From assembly GCF_001610835.1 (NCBI RefSeq), contig NZ_CP011270.1:7272001-7336000 (forward strand): DNA of 64,000 nt. The letters run 5' to 3'. This DNA is from Planctomyces sp. SH-PL14. Its GTDB lineage: Bacteria; Planctomycetota; Planctomycetia; Planctomycetales; Planctomycetaceae. The notes beneath the pieces are model-generated. The model was given only the letters and a program-made list of their open reading frames with translations, ran no database searches and was not told where the DNA came from. Position numbers and translations under genes: made by a program. Each line of letters begins with the position of its first letter. Position 1 is the first letter of the stretch. Positions 53,917 through 63,118 of this stretch are shown piece after piece.

Positions 53917-55890
53917 TCACTCCTTCACGTCGTCCACCGGCATCCCCAGCTGCCGCATTTTGCGATAGAGGTTCGACCGGTGCAGACCCAGGGTCTTGGC
54001 CGCTTCGGTCATGTTCCCCTGGACCCGCTTTACCGACCGGCGGATGTACTCCTGCTGGAACCGATCCGTCGCCTCGGCCAGACCTAAACCGTCCGCCATG
54101 TCGTGGAACGAGTCCCGTTCGGGGCTGAGGATGAAGGCGAGGTCGTCCGCCTCGACCTTGTCGCCGGCGCACAGGAAGGCGACCCGCTCCATCAGGTTTC
54201 GCAGCTCGCGGACGTTCCCCGGCCACGTGTGGGCCTGGAGACGCTTGCGGGCTTCGGCGGACATCCCCAGCGGGCGGCGGTTAGCCTGCCGGCAGAACCG
54301 CGTGAGGAAGTGTTCGGCCAGCGGGATCACGTCCTCCGGCCGGTCGCGGAGGGCCGGGATCTCGACCGTCACGACGCTGAGCCGGTAATAGAGGTCCTGC
54401 CGGAACTTCTTCTGGCGGACGAGCTCGGCGAGGTTCGCGTTCGTCGCCGCGATGATTCGGACGTTCACCGGAATCGGGACGGTCCCGCCGACGCGGGTGA
54501 TGATCTTCTGCTCGAGAACTCGCAGCAGCTTCGCCTGCCCGCCGACGCTCATGTCCCCGATCTCGTCGAGAAACAGCGTCCCCCCCTGGGCCAGCTCGAA
54601 TTTTCCGACGTGCGTGGCGTGGGCGTCGGTGAACGCCCCCCGCTCGTGGCCGAAGAGCTCGCTTTCGAGGAGCGTCTCCGTCAGGGCCGCGCAGTTGACC
54701 GCGATAAAGGGGTGCGAGCTCCGCGGGCCGCGGTAGTGCAGCGACTGGGCCGCCACGTCCTTGCCGGTCCCGCTCTCGCCGAGGACGAGGACCGGAAGAT
54801 CCGTCGCCGCCAGCCGCTCGATCGTCCCCCGCATGGCGGCGATCGCCGGGCTTTCCCCGATGATCGAAGTCCCCCCCGTGAGCTGCTCGGTGAGCTGGCG
54901 GTTGCTGCGGATGAGCTGGTCCCGCTCCTGGGCGTTCTCGACCGCGACCGCGACCTGGATTCCGAGTTGCTGCAGGCTCTCCTCGTCGTCGGGGGTGAAG
55001 GGGCCCGAGAGCTTGTTGATGAGCTCGAAGGCCCCGATCCGCTGGCCGGAGGCGTTGACGAGCGGAACGCAGAGCAGGTTCCGCGTCCGGTAGCCGGTCG
55101 ACTTGTCGACGCTGGGGTCGAACCGCTTGTCCGAATACGCCTCGTCGACGCGGATGATCTTCCCGGTCTGGACGACGTCCCCCACGATCCCCTTGTTGTC
55201 GGCAATCCAGAGTTTCCCCCCCTCGACGCCGAGGGCCGGGCAGGCGACGAGGTGCTTCATCTCCCGGTCCCAGAGGAAAATGCTGGCCCGGTCCGAGTTG
55301 TGGAGCCGCGTCGCCTCCGAGGCGATCCGTTCGAGGAGCGCCTGGGTCTCCCGCTCCGAAGCGAGCGTCCCGGCCATTTCGAGGATCTTCCGCAGCCGCC
55401 CGAGCCGCCGATCGGTCGCTTCGAGGGAGGCGACGCTCGAAAGGGTGGTCGCCAGCAGCCGGCCGATGACGAGAGCGTCAGGGAGTTGGTTTTCGGAGAG
55501 GCTGGCTCCCGAGAGGACGAGAACGGGGCGATCCTGCGACGCGATCGGGACGACGATCATCGGCGAGGCGATCCCGCCCCCCGCCGGGGCGGCGGCGGCG
55601 CTCTCCCGGTCCTGCACCTCATCGAGGAGTTGGCCAGGGAGCGAGACCGACCCGGCGATTCCGTGTTCCGCGACGAGCTTCCACTGCTGGTCGATCCGGC
55701 GGACGAGCGCCGTCCAGTTGACGGAGAAGTAGGCTCCCAGCTCCGGCAGCGCCTGGCCCAGATAGCCGGGAACCGTCGTGGCGGCGACCGCGAGCGACGC
55801 CAATCTGTCGCACAATTGAGCGAGCGAAGAGCCGGGATTGGAACGGTGCAGCCACGGGTGCTCGTTCCACTTCATCCATCGAGTCGACAT
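53917..55890 (-). CDS. GAF-domain sigma-54-dependent transcriptional activator
   Basis: 657 aa from ATG 55890. No response-regulator receiver domain is present. A variable N-terminal region (residues 1-170) precedes a GAF domain around 175-330 (ERIASEATRLHNSDRASIFL, VGDVVQTGKIIRVDEAYSD, RTRNLLCVPLVNASGQRIGAF). The AAA+ domain has Walker A GESGTGKD and Walker B GGTLFLDEIGDM. The sigma-54 contact loop, normally GAFTGA, reads GAFTDA. The C-terminus is a Fis-type helix-turn-helix (MTEAAKTLGLHRSNLYRKMR). The GAF ligand is unknown. An orphan gene follows at 53.4 kb. Confidence 0.93.
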   Translation of the reverse strand: MSTRWMKWNEHPWLHRSNPGSSLAQLCDRLASLAVAATTVPGYLGQALPELGAYFSVNWTALVRRIDQQWKLVAEHGIAGSVSLPGQLLDEVQDRESAAAAPAGGGIASPMIVVPIASQDRPVLVLSGASLSENQLPDALVIGRLLATTLSSVASLEATDRRLGRLRKILEMAGTLASERETQALLERIASEATRLHNSDRASIFLWDREMKHLVACPALGVEGGKLWIADNKGIVGDVVQTGKIIRVDEAYSDKRFDPSVDKSTGYRTRNLLCVPLVNASGQRIGAFELINKLSGPFTPDDEESLQQLGIQVAVAVENAQERDQLIRSNRQLTEQLTGGTSIIGESPAIAAMRGTIERLAATDLPVLVLGESGTGKDVAAQSLHYRGPRSSHPFIAVNCAALTETLLESELFGHERGAFTDAHATHVGKFELAQGGTLFLDEIGDMSVGGQAKLLRVLEQKIITRVGGTVPIPVNVRIIAATNANLAELVRQKKFRQDLYYRLSVVTVEIPALRDRPEDVIPLAEHFLTRFCRQANRRPLGMSAEARKRLQAHTWPGNVRELRNLMERVAFLCAGDKVEADDLAFILSPERDSFHDMADGLGLAEATDRFQQEYIRRSVKRVQGNMTEAAKTLGLHRSNLYRKMRQLGMPVDDVKE

Positions 55891-56127
55891 GATGCGATAT
55901 CCAACTGACCAGGCATTTGTGACGTTTGTGCCTGATTGATGGCGCTCATGGTACTGGGATGTCGCGATTTCTCCAGTTGCGATAAAGGTTTCACGTCCCG
56001 GCGACGTCAGTTCGGCCGTGCGGGGGCCGCAGGGTTTGCCTGGATTGCCAAATTGGCTCGCGAGCAGCCCGCCAGTGAGACGGGTGCTTTGGCTGGATGG
56101 TGGTCGGTCAACGACGGACGGGATGGT

Positions 56128-56463
56128 TCGAGCCGCGTCTTGGCCGGCGCGATTCCCATAGCTCAAACCCAACGTGCTACGGCAGCCTGGGGTCAAGGGG
56201 GCCACGTCCCCTTGCCGCCGGAGGCATTTTCGATGGGGAACCGTGGTAAGCAACGGACGTCCCCTTTGTGGTACGAGCGTTGAGGACTCCCTCCAACCAC
56301 ACCGCTGGCCTTGCAATCCCCGCGGGTTGGTGAGGGGGCATACGACACGGTGTCCGCGTTTGGAAACTCACTCCTTCAGACATCTCTCGACGAGAGGGCC
56401 TCCGGCGGGCAAGGGGCATTCTGCCCCCTGCACCCCCTGACCAGGGTGCCCCTGGACCCGGTA
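56128..56463 (-). repeat. Dispersed ~330-bp intergenic repeat, copy 8 (reverse)
   Basis: Plus-strand start GAGCCGCGTCTTGGCCGGC, end CCCCTGGACCCGGT. H3 is CAAGGGGG/CCCCTTG, H2 GCAAGGGGC/GCCCCCTGC and H1 CCAGGG/CCCTGG. The CTCTC/GAGAG mini-stem is present. It lies upstream of the sigma-54 activator, between two minus-strand genes. Flanking sequence to 56502 is shared with copy 7. Confidence 0.9.
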
Positions 56464-56505
56464 TGACCGTATTGGACGACCACCAATCGGCGAATGCCCC
56501 GGGAG

Positions 56506-56667
56506 CTACTCCCGGAAGATCATGGCTGCGAGAAGCATCGCGAAGCCGAAACCGTAGATCCACACGTAGATTGTGTTCGTCGCCATCTGCAGGCCGAAGG
56601 CCACGGCGAGCACCGCTAGCGCAGCGCCGTACCGGGCCCAGACGGGCAGGTCGGTGAACCAATCCAT
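56506..56667 (-). CDS. Small membrane protein
   Basis: 53 aa from ATG 56667. Hydrophobic stretches ARYGAALAVLAVAFGLQMA and YVWIYGFGFAMLLAAMIF make it a likely two-span membrane protein, with an acidic/aromatic N-terminus (MDWFTDLPVW). No family is recognised. Its start is 38 bp after the gltD stop on the same strand, so it could be the third gene of the gltB-gltD transcript. Confidence 0.6.
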   Translation of the reverse strand: MDWFTDLPVWARYGAALAVLAVAFGLQMATNTIYVWIYGFGFAMLLAAMIFRE

Positions 56668-56705
56668 GCGCGGATCCTCTGGCCAGGACGCGGGAGGAGA
56701 ATGGA

Positions 56706-58223
56706 TTACGGCAGGGCCGTCTTCCCCATCAGATAACGGTCGCACTCGCGGGCGGCCTCGCGGCCTTCGTTGATCGCCCAGACGATCAGGCTCTGGCCGC
56801 GGCGGCAGTCCCCGGCGGCAAAGACGCCGGGGATGTTCGTAGCGTACTTGCCGTAGTCCGCCTTGAAGTTCGACCGCGGGTCTTTTTCGAGGCCGAGCTG
56901 CTCGGCGATGATCTGCTCCGGACCGCGGAAACCGAGGGCCAGGAAGCACAGGTCGGCCGGCCACTCCTGCTCCGATCCGGGGACCGGCGAAAACGGAGCG
57001 CCATTGGCGGGCTTCGACCAGTCGAGCCGGACGGTCTTGATCGCCTTGAGGTTCCCGGCTCCGTCGCCCAGGAACTCAGTCGTCTGGATCGAGTACTCCC
57101 GCGGATCCCCCTTCAGGGTCTTGCCGGGCATGGCGTCGTAGTCGAACTGGGCCGCCGCCTCGGTGTGGCCGTAGTCGGGCTTGTAGACCCGCGGCCACTG
57201 CGGCCAGGGATTGTTCGCGGCCCGGGTCTTCGGCGGCTGCGGGACGACCTCGAAATTGACGAGGCTCTGGCAGCCGTGGCGGAGCGACGTCCCGAGACAG
57301 TCGTTCCCCGTGTCCCCCCCGCCGATGACGATGACGTGCTTCCCCTTGGCAGAGAGGTATTTTCCGTCTTCCAGGTTCGAGTCGAGGAGGCTCTTCGTGT
57401 TGGCGTGCAGGAACTCCATCGCGAAATGGATCCCCTTCAGCTGCCGTCCGGGAGTCTTGCCGAAGAAGTCGTTCGGAGCGGTCGATCCGACCGCCAGGAC
57501 GACGGCGTCGAACTGCGCCATCAGGTCCTTGGCCGGAAGGTCCTTGCCGATTTCCGTGTTGACGACGAACTTCACCCCTTCATCGCGAAGGAGGTTCACC
57601 CGCCGCTCGACGATCGGCTTTTCGAGCTTCATGTTCGGGATGCCGTACATCAGGAGCCCCCCGATGCGGTCGGCCCGCTCGTAGACGGTCACCTCGTGCC
57701 CGGCGCTGTTGAGCTGCGCCGCCGCGGCCAGTCCAGCCGGGCCGGAGCCGACAACGGCGACCTTCTTCCCGGTCCGCGACTTCGGTGGAACCGGGACGAT
57801 CCAGCCCTCGTCGAACGCGCGGTCCACGATCGACCGTTCGATCGTTTTGATGGCGACCGGCGGCTCGTGGATGCCGAGCGTGCAGGAGCCTTCGCACGGC
57901 GCCGGGCAGACCCGTCCCGTGAACTCGGGGAAGTTGTTCGTCTTGTGGAGACGGTCGATCGCCTCGCGCCACAGGTTGTGGTAGACGAGGTCGTTCCATT
58001 CCGGAATCAGGTTGTGGAGCGGACAGCCCGCCGCCATCCCGGCCATCAGGTCGCCGGTGTGGCAGAACGGGATCCCGCAGTCCATGCAGCGGGCCCCCTG
58101 CTTCTTGAGATCGTCGTTCGAGAGCGGCTCGGCGAACTCGTTCCAGTTGAGGATGCGGAGCTCGGGCCCCCGCTCGTCGGCGGTCTTGCGGGCGTATTCC
58201 TTGAATCCGGTCGGCTTACCCAT
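56706..58223 (-). CDS. gltD: Glutamate synthase small subunit (NADPH-dependent)
   Basis: 505 aa. Transfers electrons from NADPH through FAD and 4Fe-4S clusters to the large subunit. The N-terminal cluster region has [24 protein letters not shown] and [13 protein letters not shown] cysteines. The FAD-binding motif is [18 protein letters not shown], and the NADPH-binding motif [15 protein letters not shown]. The terminal FAD motif is [19 protein letters not shown]. It is downstream of gltB with 129 bp between them. Confidence 0.97.
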   Translation of the reverse strand: MGKPTGFKEYARKTADERGPELRILNWNEFAEPLSNDDLKKQGARCMDCGIPFCHTGDLMAGMAAGCPLHNLIPEWNDLVYHNLWREAIDRLHKTNNFPEFTGRVCPAPCEGSCTLGIHEPPVAIKTIERSIVDRAFDEGWIVPVPPKSRTGKKVAVVGSGPAGLAAAAQLNSAGHEVTVYERADRIGGLLMYGIPNMKLEKPIVERRVNLLRDEGVKFVVNTEIGKDLPAKDLMAQFDAVVLAVGSTAPNDFFGKTPGRQLKGIHFAMEFLHANTKSLLDSNLEDGKYLSAKGKHVIVIGGGDTGNDCLGTSLRHGCQSLVNFEVVPQPPKTRAANNPWPQWPRVYKPDYGHTEAAAQFDYDAMPGKTLKGDPREYSIQTTEFLGDGAGNLKAIKTVRLDWSKPANGAPFSPVPGSEQEWPADLCFLALGFRGPEQIIAEQLGLEKDPRSNFKADYGKYATNIPGVFAAGDCRRGQSLIVWAINEGREAARECDRYLMGKTALP

Positions 58224-58352
58224 GGCGGCAGTTTTCAGTCGTCAGTGTTCTGTGGTCGGTTTCGCTCGGTGGCCTGACACCGCTTCCGCTCCCTGGGAGG
58301 GGAGCCGGAAGCCGGTGCCGCTTCATGATCCACGGGAAGATTCGCGTCGGGT

Positions 58353-61300
58353 CTACCGCGCTGCCGGGGCCTCTTCGCCCGCGGCTTCGGCTTCCGCCGC
58401 CGCCTTGAGCTCGGTCAGGGCCCGCTTGTAGTCGCGAGGCATCACCTGGACGAACTGCGGCAGACAGGTGTCCCAGTTTTCGAGGATGTGCTTCGCGACC
58501 GTCGAGGCGGTGTAGTTCTGGTGGTTCTCGATGATCTCCTTGAGCTCCATGACGTCGTCGGCGTCCTCCACCGGCTCCAGGTCCACCAGCTCCAGGTTGC
58601 AGTTCTCGCGGAAGACGTCCTTGTCCGGCGCCCAGACGTAGGCGACCCCGCCCGACATCCCGGCGGCGAAGTTCCGGCCGGTCGGTCCGAGGATGACCGC
58701 CTTGCCGCCGGTCATGTACTCGAGGCCGTGGTCCCCCACCCCTTCGGCGACGGCGGTCGCTCCGGAGTTCCGCACGCAGAACCGCTCGGCGGCCCGGCCG
58801 CGGAAATAGGCTTCCCCTTCGGTCGCCCCGTAGAGGGCGACGTTGCCGATCAGGATCTGATCCTCCGGCTTGAAGGTGACGCCGTCCGGCGGGTAGACGA
58901 TCAGCTTGCCGCCGGAGAGTCCCTTGCCGCAGAAGTCATTGGCGTCGCCGATGACTTCCACCGTGACCCCCTTGGCTCCCCAGGCCAGGACCGACTGGCC
59001 GGCCGAGCCGCGGGCGCGGATCCGGATCGTGTCTTCCGGCAGACCCTGCGGTCCCCACTTCTTCGAGACTTCGTGGCTCAAGGTCGTGGCGAATGCCCGG
59101 TCGATGTTCTGGATGTTGACGTCGAGGATGATCGGCTCGGCCTTGTCGATCGACTCGCGGCACTGCGGAATCAGGATCGTCTGGTCGAGCGTCTGCTCCA
59201 GGCCGTGCTTCTGCTTGATCTGGCAGTAGGTGCCGACGTTGGCGTGCGGCTTCTTCGCCAGGGTCAGGATCGGCGAGAGGTCGAGGTGCTTCGCCTTCCA
59301 GTGGCTCGTGGCGGCGTCCCACTCCAGGGCGTCGACGCGGCCGACCATCTCGTCGATCGTGCGGAAGCCGAGCGACGCCATGATCTCGCGGGCCTCTTCG
59401 GCCACCATGAACAGGTAGTTGATGACGTGTTCCGGCTGGCCGCTGAACTTGGCCCGGAGTTCCGGGTCCTGAGTCGCGATCCCGACGGGGCACGTGTTGA
59501 GATGGCACTTCCGCATCATGATGCACCCCAGCGTGATCAGGGGTGCGGTCGCGAAGCCGAACTCCTCGGCTCCGAGCATGCAGGCGATCACCATGTCGCG
59601 GCCCGTCTTGAGCTGGCCGTCCGTCTCCAGCCGGACCCGGCTGCGGAGGTCGTTCATGACGAGGGTCTGGTGGGTCTCGGCGATCCCGAGCTCCCACGGC
59701 AGGCCGGCGTGCTTGATGCTCGTCAGCGGCGAGGCTCCCGTTCCGCCGGAGTCGCCGGAGATCAGGATCTTGTCGGCGTGCCCCTTGGCGACGCCGGCCG
59801 CGATCGTTCCGACCCCGACTTCGGACACGAGCTTCACGCTGACGCGGGCGCTCGGGTTCGTGTTCTTGAGGTCGAAGATCAGCTGCGACAGGTCTTCGAT
59901 CGAGTAGATGTCGTGGTGCGGCGGCGGGCTGATGAGGCCCACGCCGGGGGTCGAGTGCCGGGTCGCGGCGATCGTCTTGTCGACCTTGTGACCGGGGAGC
60001 TCTCCCCCTTCGCCAGGCTTCGCCCCCTGCGAGATCTTGATCTGAATCTCGTCGGCGTTCGTGAGATACCACGACGTCACCCCGAACCGTCCGCTGGCGA
60101 CCTGCTTAATGGCGGACCGCTTGGAGTAGACGTTCTTGTGGGTGTCGCCGTTGAGCTGGTACTTCTCGACGAGCTTGGCGATCGACTCGTGCCGTTCCTG
60201 CGGCAGCTCGAGCGGGACGAAGCGTTCGTAGTCCTCGCCCCCTTCGCCGGTGTTGCTCCGGCCCTGGAGGACGTTGAGGGCGATCGCCATCGTCTCGTGG
60301 GCTTCCTTGGAGATCGAGCCGTAGCTCATCGCCCCGGTGCAGAACCGCTTGACGATCTCGCGGGCCGGTTCGACCTCCTCGATCGGGACCGCCTTGCCGG
60401 GCTTGAACTTGAGCAGGCCGCGGAGCGTTCCCTCCTTGTGGGTCTGCTCGTTGACGAGCTTGGCGAACCGCGTGTAGGCGGTCTTGTCGCCGCTGCGGGC
60501 GGCGGCCTGGAGCTCGGCGATGGTGAACGGGTTCCACATGTGCTTCTCGCCGCCGTGCCGCCAGTGGACGTTGCCGTAGTTCGGCAGCACGGGGAGCCGC
60601 TCCGTCTCGGTCCGGCTCGGATAGCCGACTTCGTGGCGGAGGATGGTCTCTTCGGCGATGACCTCGAAGCCGATCCCCTTGATCCGGCTGGCGGTCCCGC
60701 GGAAGGCCATGTTGATGACGTCGGCCGAGATCCCGACCGCTTCGAAGATCTGGGCTCCCTTGTAGCTGGCGAGCGTGGAGATCCCCATCTTCCCCATCAC
60801 CTTGAGCATCCCCTTGCGGATCGCTTCGCGGTAGGTGGCGACGATCTTCTGCTCGGTGAAGTTCTCCTTGAGCTCGCCGTGGTCCTTGGCGTCGCGGATC
60901 GCTTCAAACGCGAGGTACGGGTTGATGGCGTCCGCCCCGAAGCCCGCCAGGAGGCAGAACTGGTGGACGTCGCGGGCATCGGCGGTCTCGACGACGAGGC
61001 CGATCCTGGTCCGGAGTTCCTTCCGGACGAGGTGCTGGTGCACCGCTCCGGCGGCGAGGAGGGCGGGGATCCCGACCCGGTCCGGTCCACTGGCGCGGTC
61101 GCTGAGAACAACGATCTCATAGTCGTCGGCAATCGCCTGCTCGGCGGCGGCGCAGACCGCCTCGAGGGCCGGACGCATTCCGGCGGGGCCGGCGCTCTTC
61201 GGCCACGTGATGTCGATCGTCTTCGTCGTCCAGCCGCGGTAGCCCTGCAGCGACTTGATCGCCGAGGTCTCCTCGTCGGTCAGGATCGGGTGCGGGACGC

Positions 61301-63023
61301 GGAGGCGGTGGCTCTGCTCGGGGGTCGTCTCGAGGAGGTTCCCTTCGGGGCCGATGTAGCACTCCAGCGACATGATGACTTCCTCGCGGATCGAGTCGAT
61401 CGCGGGGTTCGTCACCTGGGCGAAGAGCTGCTTGAAGTAGTCGTACAGCATCCGCGGCTGGTCGCTGAGGCAGGCGAGCGCCGTGTCGTCCCCCATCGAA
61501 TTGATGGGGTCCTTCTTGGAGTTCAGCATCGGGATAAGCATGAACTGCAGCGTCTCGGTGCTGTAGCCGAACGCCTGCATCTGCTGGAGGAGCTCCTCGC
61601 CGCGGATGTGCGGCACGGCGGGGCCGGCCGGGAGCTCGCTGAGCTCGAGCCGCTGCGTCTTGAGCCAGTCCCCGTACGGCCGGCGCTGGCAGACGTCCTT
61701 CTTGAGCTCCTCGTCGCCGATGATCCGGCCCTGCTGGAAGTCCACGAGGAACATCTTGCCGGGCTGGAGGCGGCCCTTCAGCTTGACCGTCGCGGGGTCG
61801 ATGTCGAGCACGCCGACTTCGCTCGCCATGATGACGCGGTCATCGTGCGTGACATAGTAGCGGCTCGGCCGCAGGCCGTTCCGGTCGAGGACCGCGCCGA
61901 TGAAATGGCCGTCCGTGAACGAGATCGAGGCGGGGCCGTCCCACGGCTCGATCAGGGCGGAGTGATACTCATAGAAAGCCCGCTTGTACTCGGGCATGTC
62001 GTGGTGTTCCTGCCACGCTTCCGGGACCATCATCATGACCGCTTCGGGGAGCGAGCGGCCCGACTGGTAGATCATTTCCAGGGCGTTGTCGAAGTTCCCG
62101 GAGTCGGAGCAGTGGGGCTCGCAGACCGGGAAGAGGGCCTTGATGTCGTCGCCGAAGTGCGGCGACTGCATCATCCCCTGGCGGGCGTAGGTCCAGTTGG
62201 CGTTCCCCTTGACGGTGTTGATTTCGCCGTTGTGGGCGATCAGCCGCTGCGGGTGGGCCCGGTCCCAGCTCGGGAAGGTGTTCGTCGAGAACCGGCTGTG
62301 GACCATCGCCAGATGGCTGACGTACTCCGGATCGCGGAGGTCCGGGTAGTACTTGATGACCTGTTCCGGCGTCAGCATCCCCTTGTAGACGAGGACCTTG
62401 GACGAGAGCGTGCAGACGTAGAAGGCGAGCGCGGACTTGGCGCTCCCTTCGCGGATGGCGTGGCTCGCCCGCTTGCGGATCACGAACAGCTGCCGCTCGA
62501 AGGTCTCCTGATCGATACCGGCGGCCGCTCCGACGATCAGCATCTCCATCGCCGGCTCGGCGGCCCGGGCCGACGGACCGATGTCGGCCCCGTCCGGATC
62601 CTGCGGCACCGTCCGCCAGCCGATGAGCGTCTGGCCCTGAGCGGCGATGATGTCCCCCACCGTCTTCTTGAACTGGTTCCGCTCGGAGTCGTTCTTCGGC
62701 AGGAACACCAGCCCCGCGCCGTACTGGCCGGCGGGAGGGAGATCCCTGTTGAGGTCGCGGCGGACGACCTTGCGGAGGAAGGCGTCCGGCAGGGCGGTCA
62801 GGATCCCGGCGCCGTCGCCGGTGTTCTCTTCGCAGCCGCACGCACCGCGGTGCGTCATGTGCCGCAGGATCCGCTCCGCGTCTTCGATGATCTGCCGCGA
62901 CGCCGCCCCCTTGATATGGGCGACAAAGCCGACGCCGCAGGAGTCGTGCTCCTGCTCGTTGGAGTACAGCCCGAATTGCTTCGGGAGGCCATCGGCGGTC
63001 AGTTCGATTTCGTGACGATTCAT
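58353..63023 (-). CDS. gltB: Glutamate synthase large subunit
   Basis: 1,556 aa from ATG 63023 (the frame stays open to 63122). Makes glutamate from glutamine and 2-oxoglutarate. The glutaminase domain starts at Cys29 in NEQEHDSCGVGFVAHIKG, so a propeptide of 28 residues must be removed to expose the catalytic cysteine. The FMN-binding synthase domain holds KPGEGGELPGHKVDKTIAA and ISGDSGGTGASPLTSIKHAG. The 3Fe-4S motif is CIMMRKCHLNTCPVGIATQ. The C-terminal beta-helix domain has the GGKLIVYPP/GNVALYGATEGEAYFRG repeats. Together with gltD and gdhA it provides ammonium assimilation. Confidence 0.98.
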   Translation of the reverse strand: MNRHEIELTADGLPKQFGLYSNEQEHDSCGVGFVAHIKGAASRQIIEDAERILRHMTHRGACGCEENTGDGAGILTALPDAFLRKVVRRDLNRDLPPAGQYGAGLVFLPKNDSERNQFKKTVGDIIAAQGQTLIGWRTVPQDPDGADIGPSARAAEPAMEMLIVGAAAGIDQETFERQLFVIRKRASHAIREGSAKSALAFYVCTLSSKVLVYKGMLTPEQVIKYYPDLRDPEYVSHLAMVHSRFSTNTFPSWDRAHPQRLIAHNGEINTVKGNANWTYARQGMMQSPHFGDDIKALFPVCEPHCSDSGNFDNALEMIYQSGRSLPEAVMMMVPEAWQEHHDMPEYKRAFYEYHSALIEPWDGPASISFTDGHFIGAVLDRNGLRPSRYYVTHDDRVIMASEVGVLDIDPATVKLKGRLQPGKMFLVDFQQGRIIGDEELKKDVCQRRPYGDWLKTQRLELSELPAGPAVPHIRGEELLQQMQAFGYSTETLQFMLIPMLNSKKDPINSMGDDTALACLSDQPRMLYDYFKQLFAQVTNPAIDSIREEVIMSLECYIGPEGNLLETTPEQSHRLRVPHPILTDEETSAIKSLQGYRGWTTKTIDITWPKSAGPAGMRPALEAVCAAAEQAIADDYEIVVLSDRASGPDRVGIPALLAAGAVHQHLVRKELRTRIGLVVETADARDVHQFCLLAGFGADAINPYLAFEAIRDAKDHGELKENFTEQKIVATYREAIRKGMLKVMGKMGISTLASYKGAQIFEAVGISADVINMAFRGTASRIKGIGFEVIAEETILRHEVGYPSRTETERLPVLPNYGNVHWRHGGEKHMWNPFTIAELQAAARSGDKTAYTRFAKLVNEQTHKEGTLRGLLKFKPGKAVPIEEVEPAREIVKRFCTGAMSYGSISKEAHETMAIALNVLQGRSNTGEGGEDYERFVPLELPQERHESIAKLVEKYQLNGDTHKNVYSKRSAIKQVASGRFGVTSWYLTNADEIQIKISQGAKPGEGGELPGHKVDKTIAATRHSTPGVGLISPPPHHDIYSIEDLSQLIFDLKNTNPSARVSVKLVSEVGVGTIAAGVAKGHADKILISGDSGGTGASPLTSIKHAGLPWELGIAETHQTLVMNDLRSRVRLETDGQLKTGRDMVIACMLGAEEFGFATAPLITLGCIMMRKCHLNTCPVGIATQDPELRAKFSGQPEHVINYLFMVAEEAREIMASLGFRTIDEMVGRVDALEWDAATSHWKAKHLDLSPILTLAKKPHANVGTYCQIKQKHGLEQTLDQTILIPQCRESIDKAEPIILDVNIQNIDRAFATTLSHEVSKKWGPQGLPEDTIRIRARGSAGQSVLAWGAKGVTVEVIGDANDFCGKGLSGGKLIVYPPDGVTFKPEDQILIGNVALYGATEGEAYFRGRAAERFCVRNSGATAVAEGVGDHGLEYMTGGKAVILGPTGRNFAAGMSGGVAYVWAPDKDVFRENCNLELVDLEPVEDADDVMELKEIIENHQNYTASTVAKHILENWDTCLPQFVQVMPRDYKRALTELKAAAEAEAAGEEAPAAR

Positions 63024-63118
63024 GATGAGACTCGATCGACAGGCTCCGGCGAAGGTCCGCCGGACATTGAGCTGAAAGAGAGGTTCCGGACCGCGCCATC
63101 GCGGTTCAGACTCTCGCG

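Noticed and set aside
53912-54226. N-terminal extension of the orphan gene into the activator
   Set aside because: It overlaps the helix-turn-helix coding end of the activator. ATG 53911 has a better ribosome binding site and position.
1855-56463. Repeat family as a CRISPR array or attachment sites
   Set aside because: Copies are about 330 bp, far apart, in both orientations and without spacers or adjacent cas or integrase genes.
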